DNA from: Bradyrhizobium sp.
GTDB taxonomy: Bacteria; Pseudomonadota; Alphaproteobacteria; Rhizobiales; Xanthobacteraceae
Length of the DNA stretch: 64,000 nucleotides
Direction of reading: 5' to 3'
Assembly (NCBI RefSeq): GCF_022844465.1
Contig: NZ_JALHLP010000016.1
Span: 23,603 to 87,602 of the forward strand
A model generated the notes under the pieces. That model was not told the DNA's origin. It did no database searches and saw only the letters and a list, made by a program, of their open reading frames with translations. Shown piece after piece: positions 1-8,527 of the stretch (its first letter is position 1; each line of letters begins with the position of its first letter). A program made the position numbers and the translations under genes.

Positions 1-343
1 CTAGTCGCGGCTGAGTGCTGCCGGTGCTAGGGGCCACCACGGGCAGGATCAGGGCACAGGCGAGTGCGGCGCTGCTGATCGCCTTCCTGCGCCGTTGTCC
101 AGGTTGCGTGTGCCGGTTCAAAGTGTCCGCTTTGCTAAATTTGCTATGCGCCAGACCCCAGATGCGACCAGACTCAACTCACGAGTTGAAGGGGCTATGG
201 TTAACAGCGCGTTAAACCCGTAGTGCGATTTTGCGTTTCACCCAAGAAGGAATTGAAACTTTCTGGTGCGATCTTGGTCGGGCGGATCCATTGCGCGTGC
301 TTGCTCGATTCGAGAAGCACCCCACGATCGATCAAGGTGCCAA

Positions 344-1363
344 ATGTCTGATCTGATGAAGGTTTTTTCTGCTCGCGTTGGTTTGGCTCTAGTCCTGGCT
401 TGTTTTTGCGTCGGATTGGAAGCTGTCGCAGAGGATTCGAGCTGGCGTGTCGCCAAGTCTTCAGGCGAGGTCTGGGTCGCAACCTCCGGGGTCCAGCCGG
501 TTTCGCTCACTGACCGAGCCGTGCTGAATCCAGGCGATAACATCCGTACGGGCCGGAATGGTCGGGTCCTGCTGGTGCGCGGCGATGAAACCATACTGGT
601 CGCGCCAAACTCGGTTATTGACGTTCCTGCTGCCCAAAAGGGCGGGCGGACCAGCATTATTCAGCGGGCCGGCTCGGCCCTGTTCAATGTTGAAAAACGC
701 AACGTCGAGCATTTTGAGGTCGAGACGCCGTATCTCGCTGCCGTCGTGAAAGGCACCGAATTTCGCGTCTCGGTGAATGCGACCGGGTCGACCGTGGATG
801 TGATCGGCGGCAGCGTCGAGGTCGCGGACCACAGGTCCGGCCAGTACGCGTTGGTATTGCCGGGGCAGGCGGCGCGGGTTTCGTCGCGAGGCCAAGGTGG
901 CCTGTCGTTGAGCGGGCCGGGCGCATTGGGTCCGATCCAACAGGGCACGCCCAGGGCGAACTCGGTTGCGCCCGTTCCGGTCCCGGCGCGGGGGCTGACC
1001 GCGCCGCGCGATGCGGCGCACACGGACAAGGCGGCGCCGCGCGATACAGCGAGCACAAACAATGCGAACAGCGGGCTGCGCATCGGCTCGGCAATCGGTG
1101 ATGTAAAGCTGGACTTCCAGCAGGTGACCAAAGGCTTGGCGCGCGCCGAAATCGCCCATGTTTCGGCGCGAAGCCATATGGCCGCGCGCACCGAGCATGC
1201 CACCGTGTGGTCTACCGGCGGGCTGGTGCCGGCGGGCAATGCCAATGGTTTAGGAAACGGCAATGGCGGCAACGGCAATGGTCCTGGAAATGGTCTTGCC
1301 AACGCCAGTGCCAATGCCGCCGCCATCGCGGCTCAGACCAAGGGTAAAGGCAAGCACCACTGA
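344..1363 (+). CDS. Secreted FecR-domain protein
   Basis: The product is about 339 aa. It starts at ATG 344 because a signal peptide follows directly (MKVFSARVGLALVLACF, cleavage near AVAED). An earlier in-frame start at 266 adds 26 residues that would bury the signal peptide. Residues about 35-190 form a FecR-type beta domain (PGDNIRTGRNGRVLLVRGDE, then YLAAVVKGTEFRV). The C-terminal 150 residues are low-complexity, Ala/Pro then Gly/Asn rich, ending in Lys/His. FecR domains of this type usually sit in the periplasm beside CHASE2 sensor genes, and the next gene is such a sensor. The pair probably forms one operon. The exact ligand is unknown. Confidence 0.85.
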   Translation: MSDLMKVFSARVGLALVLACFCVGLEAVAEDSSWRVAKSSGEVWVATSGVQPVSLTDRAVLNPGDNIRTGRNGRVLLVRGDETILVAPNSVIDVPAAQKGGRTSIIQRAGSALFNVEKRNVEHFEVETPYLAAVVKGTEFRVSVNATGSTVDVIGGSVEVADHRSGQYALVLPGQAARVSSRGQGGLSLSGPGALGPIQQGTPRANSVAPVPVPARGLTAPRDAAHTDKAAPRDTASTNNANSGLRIGSAIGDVKLDFQQVTKGLARAEIAHVSARSHMAARTEHATVWSTGGLVPAGNANGLGNGNGGNGNGPGNGLANASANAAAIAAQTKGKGKHH

Positions 1364-1443
1364 CGCACATTTTGGCCGCCCGGGGCAGCTCCACGGGAGC
1401 GCCACCGGATGGGGGCGGCGGCGGATATCAATGGGACGGGGAA

Positions 1444-4218
1444 GTGAAACGGTATCGGCTGCACCTTTTTGCGCTCGGCGTCCTGCTGGTCATTGTTCTG
1501 ACCGGCGCGCACAGCGCATTGCATAACGCCTTGGCCGACATGCGGTTTGGCTGGCTGGCGCGCCAAGCTAGCGGTAACGTCGTTCTGGTTGCGATCGACT
1601 CGCCCTCAATTGAGAAAATTGGCGTCTGGCCTTGGCCGCGCGAACTCCATGCGCAGCTGGTCGGTAGGCTGGAGGGCGCCGGCATCAGCGATGTCGTTTT
1701 CGACGTCGATTTCAGCAGCCCGTCGAACTCCTCCTCCGATCAGGCGTTGGTCGATGCGCTTCAAAAGGCGGGCGGATCGGTTGTGCTGCCGGCATTCAAG
1801 CAACGGGTGGGGCACGGCAAGACAATTCATGTCAATCGCCCACTGTCGAAATTCGAGAAGCACGCGTGGTCGGCGGTCGCAAATGTCTTGATCGAACCGA
1901 ATGGTTTGGTGCGTCGCTACTTATTCGGCGAGACGATCGACGGAAAGTTTCTGCCCTCCGTAGCAGCGTTGCTGGCCGGCAGGCATGAGAAAGACGAGGC
2001 CCCATTTTATATCGATTTCGGAATCCGCGCCAATTCCGTGCCGATGGTCTCGTTCGTGGATGTTTTGCGCGGCGATCCCGCGGTCTTGAATGGCCTCAAG
2101 GATAAGAAGGTTGTTATCGGCGGAACCGCCGTCGAACTCGGCGATCGGTTCAACGTTCCAAATGGGCAGATCGTGTCCGGCCCGTTGCTGCAAGTATTGG
2201 CCGCGGAGTCGATTCTGCAGGGACGTGCGTTGCAGGCGTCGTCGTTCTTGACCGCGCTGGGCGGCCTTGTCGTCTTGGTGTCGTTCATGGCGGTGGTGTG
2301 GCGTCGCACATCCGCTGGCGTACGGGTGGTGCTCCTTGTCGGTCTGGCATGCGCCATTGAATTGGGCGCCACGCTGTTGCAGGCGTGGACGCCGCTCATT
2401 CTTGATACCGCGCTGTTCCATGCGGCCATCGCCGTCTATTTGGTTGCGTTGGCGCTCGAACAGATCGACATTCTTGGTTGGATGCACATAGTCGCGGAAC
2501 GGCGCTTTCAGCGGATCGCGCTTTCGGTCGGCGACGGCTTGGTTTGTGCCGACCATAGCGGCGTGGTGACGGTGTGGAATCCCGGCGCCACGGCGATTTT
2601 TGGCTATCGTCGGGACGAGATGATCGGGCAGCCGTTCAGCAAGATCTGCGCTGCCGGTGGCGCTGGCAAGCCTGTCGCATTTTCAATCCTCGATCTGCCG
2701 CAGGACGAACTCCAGGCGCCCGGCGGCCGGGTGATGGAGATCGAAGGCCGCCGCAAGAACGGCGAGCGGTTCCCGCTCGATGCCTGTTTCTCGGGCTGGC
2801 ACGGGACCGATGGATTCCAGTACGGCGTCGTCATGCGCGATATATCGGCGCGCAGGCGTGAAGCCGACAGAATGCGCTACTTGGCGGAATACGATACGCT
2901 GACCGGTCTCGCCAATCGTCACACGCTGAATGAATATCTGGCGGCAAGGCTTGCCGGGGCCAAGGCGGGCTCAGGCGGGGTTGCGTTGCTGTTGCTGGAC
3001 CTCGACAAGTTTAAGGAGGTCAACGACACGCTCGGCCACGCCAGCGGCGACCAATTGCTTTGTGCCGTCGCCAAGCAATTGGCGACTTTGGTCGGAGACG
3101 CCGGATTGGCGGCCCGACTAAGTGGCGATGAGTTCGCCATCGTCCTCAGCGGCGCTGATGCGGCGTTGCGCGCGAAAGAACTGGCGGAGGATATCTGCAT
3201 TGTGTTTCGTTTGGCCCCGGTTCCGGTCGGCGAGCGGCAACTCAATGTTACCGGCAGTATCGGCGTTTCGATCTATCCCGACGATAGCGGGACGGTGGAC
3301 CAACTGCTGGGCAATGCGGATCTCGCACTCTACCAGGCGAAGGCCAAATGCCGCGGCCAGTACGTGTTCTTCAACCGCACGATCAGAGACGCGCTGGAGG
3401 TGCGGCGGATCCTGGAGGCCGAGTTGAAGAAGGCTGTGGAACGGCGGGAGTTCAAACTGCTGTATCAGCCGCAATTCAACCTCAGGGATGGCAGCGTGGT
3501 GGGCGTGGAGGCGCTGATCCGCTGGGCGCACCCCGATCGTGGCATGGTGTCGCCGGCGGAGTTCATGCCGGTCGTGAATGCGTCCGCGATGTCAAACGAC
3601 ACCGCGGTCTGGGTGCTGGAGGCCGCCTGCATGCAAGGCCGGCTGTGGCAGCTCAAAGGTCATGCGGTTCGCGTCGGCGTCAACCTGGCGCCGTCGCAAC
3701 TGCAATCGGGTAATCTTGCAGTCACGGTCAGGCGAATTTTGACCGAAACCGGGTTCGCGCCCGCCTTGCTTGAGCTGGAGGTGACCGAGAACATCCTGCT
3801 TGAGGACGATACAAGGGCAATCGAGAATTTCCGTCAGCTGAAAGAACTCGGCGTCCATATTGTGTTTGACGATTTCGGAACCGGCTATGCCAGCCTGAGC
3901 TATCTGAAGAAATTCCATCTCGACGGTCTTAAGATTGATCGGTCGTTTGTGCGCGATTTGCGCGCCGGTTCGGACGATGCGGCCATTGTCGGCTCTACCA
4001 TCAGTCTCGGCAAGCAGTTGGGACTGTCGGTGATTGCCGAAGGCATCGAGGACTGCGCGACCGCCGATCTGCTGCTGAGCATGGGTTGTGAACACGGCCA
4101 GGGATTCTATTTGGGCCGTCCGATGCCGGCGGAGGAGTTTGAACAGAAATTCCTCGCGGCTGGCGTGCGTCTGGCGCCCGGCCGTGCGGCCGCGGGACGC
4201 ACGGCGAGCGCGGCTTAG
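1444..4218 (+). CDS. CHASE2-PAS-GGDEF-EAL cyclic-di-GMP enzyme
   Basis: The product is about 924 aa from GTG 1444, preceded by a purine-rich GACGGGGAA. A TTG at 1372 would add an unlikely Gly-rich leader. Layout: N-terminal membrane segment (about 5-25), periplasmic CHASE2 domain (about 30-260), three membrane helices (about 264-337), PAS (about 355-475), GGDEF (about 479-640) and EAL (about 655-910). The diguanylate cyclase signature reads SGDEF, an accepted active variant. The phosphodiesterase part keeps EALIRW, the DDFGTGYASL loop and AEGIE. It therefore looks bifunctional, turning over c-di-GMP in response to an extracytoplasmic signal, perhaps presented by the adjacent FecR protein. Confidence 0.93.
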   Translation: MKRYRLHLFALGVLLVIVLTGAHSALHNALADMRFGWLARQASGNVVLVAIDSPSIEKIGVWPWPRELHAQLVGRLEGAGISDVVFDVDFSSPSNSSSDQALVDALQKAGGSVVLPAFKQRVGHGKTIHVNRPLSKFEKHAWSAVANVLIEPNGLVRRYLFGETIDGKFLPSVAALLAGRHEKDEAPFYIDFGIRANSVPMVSFVDVLRGDPAVLNGLKDKKVVIGGTAVELGDRFNVPNGQIVSGPLLQVLAAESILQGRALQASSFLTALGGLVVLVSFMAVVWRRTSAGVRVVLLVGLACAIELGATLLQAWTPLILDTALFHAAIAVYLVALALEQIDILGWMHIVAERRFQRIALSVGDGLVCADHSGVVTVWNPGATAIFGYRRDEMIGQPFSKICAAGGAGKPVAFSILDLPQDELQAPGGRVMEIEGRRKNGERFPLDACFSGWHGTDGFQYGVVMRDISARRREADRMRYLAEYDTLTGLANRHTLNEYLAARLAGAKAGSGGVALLLLDLDKFKEVNDTLGHASGDQLLCAVAKQLATLVGDAGLAARLSGDEFAIVLSGADAALRAKELAEDICIVFRLAPVPVGERQLNVTGSIGVSIYPDDSGTVDQLLGNADLALYQAKAKCRGQYVFFNRTIRDALEVRRILEAELKKAVERREFKLLYQPQFNLRDGSVVGVEALIRWAHPDRGMVSPAEFMPVVNASAMSNDTAVWVLEAACMQGRLWQLKGHAVRVGVNLAPSQLQSGNLAVTVRRILTETGFAPALLELEVTENILLEDDTRAIENFRQLKELGVHIVFDDFGTGYASLSYLKKFHLDGLKIDRSFVRDLRAGSDDAAIVGSTISLGKQLGLSVIAEGIEDCATADLLLSMGCEHGQGFYLGRPMPAEEFEQKFLAAGVRLAPGRAAAGRTASAA

Positions 4219-4272
4219 AACCGATCGGCTGCCGCGCGCACCGTCATTCAGCGCAAGACCTGATGCACAAGA

Positions 4273-4290
4273 CCCGGCGCATGCGCCGGG
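4273..4290. terminator. Perfect 18-bp palindrome after the c-di-GMP gene
   Basis: CCCGGCGCATGCGCCGGG is a perfect palindrome 55 bp after the upstream stop. It could form a terminator stem, but no T-run follows, so an intrinsic terminator is only possible. Confidence 0.4.
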
Positions 4291-4305
4291 CCTTGGTGCG
4301 TATTG

Positions 4306-4380
4306 TGGTGCCGGGTGAGAGGATTGAACTCCCGACCAACGGTTTACAAAACCGCTGCTCTACCGCTGAGCTAACCCGGC
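4306..4380 (-). tRNA. tRNA-Thr (anticodon TGT)
   Basis: Read on the minus strand it folds as a cloverleaf: acceptor GCCGGGT/ACCCGGC, D-arm TTAGCTCAGC..GTAGAGC, anticodon stem GCGGT/ACCGT with loop TTTGTAA (TGT at the anticodon), T-arm GGGAGTTCAATCCTCTC, discriminator A and an encoded CCA. Length is 75 nt including CCA. Confidence 0.95.
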
Positions 4381-4487
4381 AAATCGCTTTAATTCCGGCT
4401 TAAATTCCGGCGGCCGCCGATGCCGCAAAGGCGCCGGTTCCCGACCAATTCTGCCCATCAATAGATAACGAAATCGTGCCCAAAAGA

Positions 4488-4520
4488 CAAAGCCCTGGCA
4501 GCGGTGCTGCCAGGGCTTTG
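4488..4520. terminator. Strong bidirectional hairpin terminator
   Basis: A 15-bp perfect stem (CAAAGCCCTGGCAGC pairing with GCTGCCAGGGCTTTG) around a 3-nt loop. The A- and T-flanks let it work on either strand. It sits downstream of the minus-strand gene at 4607 and upstream of the tRNA gene. Confidence 0.75.
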
Positions 4521-4606
4521 AATAGGACCATGAGGCCTATTGCTGCGTGATCTTATCCGGAAGTGGTTTCCTGCCGTTTCGGATCATGCACCTCATTCAA
4601 CGCAGT

Positions 4607-4831
4607 TTAGCGTGCCGCGCGCCGGGTCTTGCAGTTGGCATTATACCAGGCCACCAGCTTGCGCTTGACCGTCTGTTGCTCGCTGGTCAGCGATACGCCC
4701 ATATACTGCCGATTCAATTCCTCAAGCTGCGTGCAGCGATAATCCGCCGATGCAGTCGTCGATGTCAGAGAAAGCAACAAACCCGCCAACAATGCCCCGA
4801 CACAATGAGTGGAAGCTGCAAATTTCTTCAT
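4607..4831 (-). CDS. Small secreted protein, unknown function
   Basis: The product is 74 aa from the ATG giving MKKFAAS; a start 10 codons upstream would add residues before the signal peptide. A signal peptide occupies about residues 1-29 (GALLAGLLLSLTSTTASA). The mature part is about 45 aa, with two Cys (YRCTQL, NANCKTR) that could form a disulfide. I do not recognise the family. It is followed by a strong terminator. Confidence 0.6.
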   Translation of the reverse strand: MKKFAASTHCVGALLAGLLLSLTSTTASADYRCTQLEELNRQYMGVSLTSEQQTVKRKLVAWYNANCKTRRAAR

Positions 4832-5222
4832 TCCCACTATTGTTCTCCATCCTTCGTTCAAATGTGGATCCGCGGGTTAGTGGCAAACGGCGCCACATAC
4901 TCGTTTTACAAACCCATGAATCCGGGGTGAGCCCCAGCCAATGCCCGGATAATGGGGCAAATGCAAGACAAGTTTGATGTAGAATAGCACTTTGGTTGAC
5001 GCGCGGCGTTAACCCTAAGAAGTCTAAAGCACTGTAATTAAAAATAGAATAATGAAATGCCGCTGTCGGAAGGGCAGCCATGCGCGCCGCCGCAATATTG
5101 CCGTGGCGTACCAGACTACCGCCCGACACGGCTATCGACGCTTGGGAGAAACGGGTCAGGATTGTGCCAATCGTCCGCGGCGAGCGGCAGCCCACGCCGC
5201 ATCGCGCGTCATGCATTGTGTA
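4832..5222. other. Intergenic region, nothing identified
   Basis: About 390 bp, AT-richer than its surroundings. I see no convincing ORF, RNA or long repeat. Part of it should hold the promoter of the small secreted protein at 4607. Confidence 0.5.
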
Positions 5223-5459
5223 TCATGGCGCGTGGTCGTCGTGGCGCCAGAACGGCTGGAAGGTGCGCCGCGCGATGATGTTGCGCACCCGGTCCCAGTG
5301 GCCGTCCGGGCGGCTGTCGAGCAGCGCGCCGCTGTCGACGTCCTGCGCCATGGTCCAGGCGACCTCGTAAGCCGCCGGGCCGAACTCTTCCATCAGGCGA
5401 TCGGCGTCGTCGCGGGCGAGCTTGCGGCGCTCCTGCCATTTTCGCCAAAGGTGCAACAA
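5223..5459 (-). CDS. Small conserved-type hypothetical protein
   Basis: 78 aa, beginning MLHLWRKWQERRK and containing an acidic-aromatic helix (RLMEEFGPAAYEVAWTMAQ) and a C-terminal HWDRVRNIIARR segment. It looks like a compact helical cytosolic protein of the kind common in rhizobial genomes. No catalytic motif is visible and I assign no function. Confidence 0.65.
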   Translation of the reverse strand: MLHLWRKWQERRKLARDDADRLMEEFGPAAYEVAWTMAQDVDSGALLDSRPDGHWDRVRNIIARRTFQPFWRHDDHAP

Positions 5460-5512
5460 GGTTATGGCTCCGGAATAACCGGGCCATAGGGTCGCACGAA
5501 TTATCGCGGTCG

Positions 5513-5785
5513 TCAGGCCGGTTTGAGCGTCATGGACGCGGTCTGCCGGAGTGCCAAGTCGGCTTCTTCGCGCAATGACTGGGCGCAGAATTCGTTGCAG
5601 ACAAGCTGGTTCCCAACCGGCAAGGCCTGCACCTCATTGGCGCTGAAACAGAACGGTTCGTCGCAATAGGCGCAACGCTTCGGAAATGATCCAATCGAAC
5701 CAGACTGCATTACCATCTCCTGGATGACCGATGAGCGGAGTACCATAGCTTGAGTCGCGCTCTGGACCATGCGTAATTTGTGCAC
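5513..5785 (-). CDS. Small putative zinc-binding protein
   Basis: 90 aa from the first ATG; an internal ATG (MVMQSGS) would give about 66 aa. The core has CAYCDEPFCF and, 25 residues later, CNEFC, a plausible zinc ribbon. It is rich in polar residues and has no membrane segment. Function unknown. Confidence 0.6.
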   Translation of the reverse strand: MHKLRMVQSATQAMVLRSSVIQEMVMQSGSIGSFPKRCAYCDEPFCFSANEVQALPVGNQLVCNEFCAQSLREEADLALRQTASMTLKPA

Positions 5786-5802
5786 AACATTGCGACGGCA
5801 GG

Positions 5803-6165
5803 ATGACGACAGGAACGATGCGCATGATTCGGATATTCGCCACTTTATTCGTGGTCTGGTTTGCCAGCTTGGCGCAGATCGACGCGGTCGCCGCGCAAGA
5901 CATCGCCGGTATTGAAGACTGCACCAAGACCGCGGGACTCGATCGCCGCACCGGATGCTTGCAAGCCAATGTCAATTTTTTGCAGCGAATCCTGATGCGC
6001 GACGCATCGGAGGCGCAGCGCCGGTTGCAGGCGGCCGAAAGCGAGATCGGCGCGCTCAAGACCGCGCTGGCGGCGTTGCGGAAACAATTGGACGCGCTGC
6101 AAGCGGCCAAGATCGGCAGCGATAAGGCGCTCGACGACAAGGCGGCTGCGGAAAAGAAAAAATAG
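5803..6165 (+). CDS. Secreted coiled-coil protein
   Basis: 120 aa from ATG 5803. ATGs at 5818 and 5824 are also possible and place AGGA at normal spacing. A signal peptide (IRIFATLFVVWFASLAQ) is followed by a two-Cys segment (EDCTKTAGLDRRTGCLQ) and a heptad-like coiled coil (residues about 65-105) ending in a Lys-rich tail. It is probably periplasmic, function unknown, and may be transcribed with the racemase-like gene 17 bp downstream. Confidence 0.7.
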   Translation: MTTGTMRMIRIFATLFVVWFASLAQIDAVAAQDIAGIEDCTKTAGLDRRTGCLQANVNFLQRILMRDASEAQRRLQAAESEIGALKTALAALRKQLDALQAAKIGSDKALDDKAAAEKKK

Positions 6166-6182
6166 CGACGGAGTATCGCCGC

Positions 6183-6899
6183 ATGGTTCGCGTCGCATTC
6201 GTGATTGGAGACTACCCGCCGGATCAGTTCGAGCTGCGCGCCGATGCCGCGCGCGCTTACGCGTCGGCCGATGTCGAGGTCGGAATCCTGAAGGTGCCGG
6301 CGCGGCCGTTCGACGGTTTGACGCCGGTCGAGATTCAGGCGGCGGCGCCGATCTTCCACGAATCGTTCCGCCAGGCCGAGCGTGAGGGCTATGACGCAGT
6401 GGTGCCGCTCGGCATGCTCGACATTGGCGTCGACGGCGGACGCTCGGCGGTGGATATCCCGGTGATTGCGCCGTTGCAGGCGGCGCTACATGTCGCGGCG
6501 CTGCTAGGCGATCGCTTCGGGGTGGTCTGCTATCACCCCTCCGCGATTGCGCGCCATCGCGCGCAATGCGTCGCTTACGGCATGGAGTCCTGGATCGCGG
6601 GCCGCCGGGCGTCGGGCTTTTACGTTCAGCACATCGCCGCCAACAAAGACCGGATGATTGAATCCTTCCTGATGGCGGCGCGCGATCTGATCGACAAGGA
6701 TGGCGCCGATGTCATTATCCCGCAGGGCATCACCCAGTGCCCGGTGCAGATGAAGCCGGCATGGCTCAGCGAGCAGCTCGGCGTGCCGGTGGTCGAAGGA
6801 ATTGGCGCGCCGATCCGGCTGGCGGCGCTGATCGCCGGTCTCGGGCTCAAGCACAGCCGGGTGCGCTGGCAGAAGGCCGGCTCGCAACCGCGCGGGTAA
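6183..6899 (+). CDS. Asp/Glu/hydantoin racemase-like protein
   Basis: 238 aa with the two-lobed Asp/Glu racemase fold. Lobe 1 has VVPLGMLDIG and VIAPLQAALHVAALLGDRFGVV. Lobe 2 has a Cys at IIPQGITQCPVQ and ends with PVVEGIGAPIRLAALIAGLG. In classical members each lobe supplies a catalytic Cys. Here the lobe-1 position reads Gly-Met rather than Cys, so a one-base racemase or a maleate-isomerase-like activity is possible. The substrate is unknown. Confidence 0.75.
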   Translation: MVRVAFVIGDYPPDQFELRADAARAYASADVEVGILKVPARPFDGLTPVEIQAAAPIFHESFRQAEREGYDAVVPLGMLDIGVDGGRSAVDIPVIAPLQAALHVAALLGDRFGVVCYHPSAIARHRAQCVAYGMESWIAGRRASGFYVQHIAANKDRMIESFLMAARDLIDKDGADVIIPQGITQCPVQMKPAWLSEQLGVPVVEGIGAPIRLAALIAGLGLKHSRVRWQKAGSQPRG

Positions 6900-6919
6900 G
6901 GCCTCGTTGCCGGGCGCGA

Positions 6920-6961
6920 CTCCGTGTAGGATACTCCGTGTAGGATACTCCGTGTAGGATA
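6920..6961. repeat. Three tandem 14-bp repeats
   Basis: CTCCGTGTAGGATA occurs three times head to tail without mismatch, between the racemase-like gene and the HD-domain gene. It may be a slippage-prone tract. No function can be assigned. Confidence 0.85.
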
Positions 6962-7008
6962 ATGATCTGCCGACCGGCCAATGCCCGCATCAACGCCAAA
7001 GGTGCCCC

Positions 7009-7773
7009 ATGAATGTCGTCCAGCCCAAGACCTTGTCCGACCTTGCCGACGAGGTCGACCACCGGATGGAAGAAGAGCTTGAGCGCGTCGTCACCAAATC
7101 GTTGTTGTTCAATCTCGGCGACGGCAAAGTCTATTACGACAGCGGTGCGACGCTGGCGGCGAAATACCCCGGAAAATTCATGCTGATGGGTGACGATCCG
7201 CGGCTGCCGAAAATGCCGGCCAAGCCGACGCTGCTCGATTATTTCCGCTGCCGTTTTGCCTCCATGAACCATCTGTTGCAGAGCGCGACCCATGCGCTCA
7301 AGGCTGGCCTGCCCGAAAAGACCATACTGGCCTGCTTGCTGCACGACATCGCGGTCGCCGGCTTTATTCGCGCCGACCACGGTTATTGGGGTGCGCAGAT
7401 GATCGAGCCTTATGTCGACGAGGAAGTGAGCTGGGCGGTGCGCGCGCATCAAGCGCTGCGCTTCTTCCCCGACGAGTCGGTGGGCTACAAATATCCGGAG
7501 GCCTATATCAAGGCGTTCGGCGCGGACTACAAGCCGGAGCCTTATATCTACGAGGCTTATAAGCGCGCCCGCGAACACAAATGGTATATGTCCGCGCGCC
7601 TGATCTGCGTGAACGACATCTATTCGTTCGATCCCAATGCCAAGGTCTCGATTGACGATTTCGTCGACATTGTCGGCCGTCATTTCCGCCAACCCGAGGA
7701 AGGGCTGGGCTGGGATTCAAGCCCATCAGCCCATATGTGGCGCACCCTGATGCGGCCGACGCGGTTTTTGTAA
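7009..7773 (+). CDS. HD-domain protein
   Basis: 254 aa. Metal-binding HD-superfamily residues are visible as MNHLLQSATHALKAG, then CLLHDIAVAG, an ADHGYWG histidine and VRAHQALRFFPDE. This suggests a phosphohydrolase or lyase-type enzyme of about 25-28 kDa with no other domains. The N-terminal 70 residues resemble an extra substrate cap. The substrate cannot be stated from sequence. Confidence 0.75.
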   Translation: MNVVQPKTLSDLADEVDHRMEEELERVVTKSLLFNLGDGKVYYDSGATLAAKYPGKFMLMGDDPRLPKMPAKPTLLDYFRCRFASMNHLLQSATHALKAGLPEKTILACLLHDIAVAGFIRADHGYWGAQMIEPYVDEEVSWAVRAHQALRFFPDESVGYKYPEAYIKAFGADYKPEPYIYEAYKRAREHKWYMSARLICVNDIYSFDPNAKVSIDDFVDIVGRHFRQPEEGLGWDSSPSAHMWRTLMRPTRFL

Positions 7774-7781
7774 TTTCTCAG

Positions 7782-7920
7782 CCTCATGGTGAGGAGGCGC
7801 GCCATAATAGGCGCAGCTGCGGCCGCTTGGCTGCGTGCGCGCCGTCTCGAACCATGGCGGCGAATTCCGGACTCGCGGCCATCCTTCGAGACGGCGCTTC
7901 GCGCCTCCTCAAGATGAGGT
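7782..7920. repeat. Rhizobial-type palindromic intergenic element
   Basis: The element is bounded by inverted CCTCAT..GAGGAGG and CCTCCTCAAGATGAGG ends. Internal inverted segments are CCGTCTCGAA.CATGGCGGCG and GGCCATCCTTCGAGACGG. A second member with the same plan lies inside the prophage at 56951-57071. It looks like a mobile REP/MITE-like repeat and may also act as a transcription end between convergent genes. Confidence 0.65.
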
Positions 7921-7996
7921 CAGAGAGAGGTCCCGCTCAAACCGAACGGCCGGTGGATTGCTCCACTGGCCATTTCGCATTTTGTTGTTGCCGCGC

Positions 7997-8527
7997 TCAG
8001 ATGCGATCCGGGAACCGGATGATGAACTTGCCGGCGTTCGGCATTTTTACCTTCGGCAGCGACTTCGCGTCCATCACGTCGCCTTCGCCGATCAGCTTGT
8101 TGATCGCGAGCAGATAGGCGGTGACGGCATAGACCTGATCGTCGTTCAGCGTCCGCGGCGACATGTATGGCATGCCGCGACGGACCTGGTCGAAGATCGT
8201 GGTGGCGAATTCGTAATAGGTGATGGTCTTGGGCGCATCCATGCGATCCCATTTTTGCAATCCGACCATTGGCGCGTACCCGGGCGCCGGCTTTACGCCG
8301 CCCTCGCCGTGGCACAGGGCGCACTGCTGTTTGTAGATCGCCGCGCCTTGCGCGACGGTGCCGCTGCCGGGCGGCAGATTGCTGCCATCGGGCAGCACGG
8401 CGATGTCCCACGCTTTGATGTCGGCTTCGGTGATGTTCTTGCCGAGGCCGGGCGATTGCGCGACGGCGGTGCTTGCGCTGAGCGCCAGCGTGGCGCCGAG
8501 AGCGACCAAGAGTTTACGCGTAGACAT
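7997..8527 (-). CDS. Periplasmic cytochrome c, partner of SoxC
   Basis: 176 aa. A signal peptide (LLVALGATLALSASTAVAQ) is followed by one haem c motif (CALCHG) and distal Met candidates (RRGMPYM). The gene overlaps the end of the molybdenum sulfite dehydrogenase by 14 bp, so it should be its electron acceptor. SoxD of the Sox pathway usually carries two haems and is longer. This single-haem form resembles SoxD-like or SorB-like partners. Confidence 0.85.
   Translation of the reverse strand: MSTRKLLVALGATLALSASTAVAQSPGLGKNITEADIKAWDIAVLPDGSNLPPGSGTVAQGAAIYKQQCALCHGEGGVKPAPGYAPMVGLQKWDRMDAPKTITYYEFATTIFDQVRRGMPYMSPRTLNDDQVYAVTAYLLAINKLIGEGDVMDAKSLPKVKMPNAGKFIIRFPDRI

Noticed and set aside
1..343. 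A small plus-strand ORF (15-215) at the window start
   Set aside because: It has no ribosome-binding site and its Arg/Cys-rich content is not protein-like. I see nothing definite in these 343 bp apart from presumed FecR promoter sequence.
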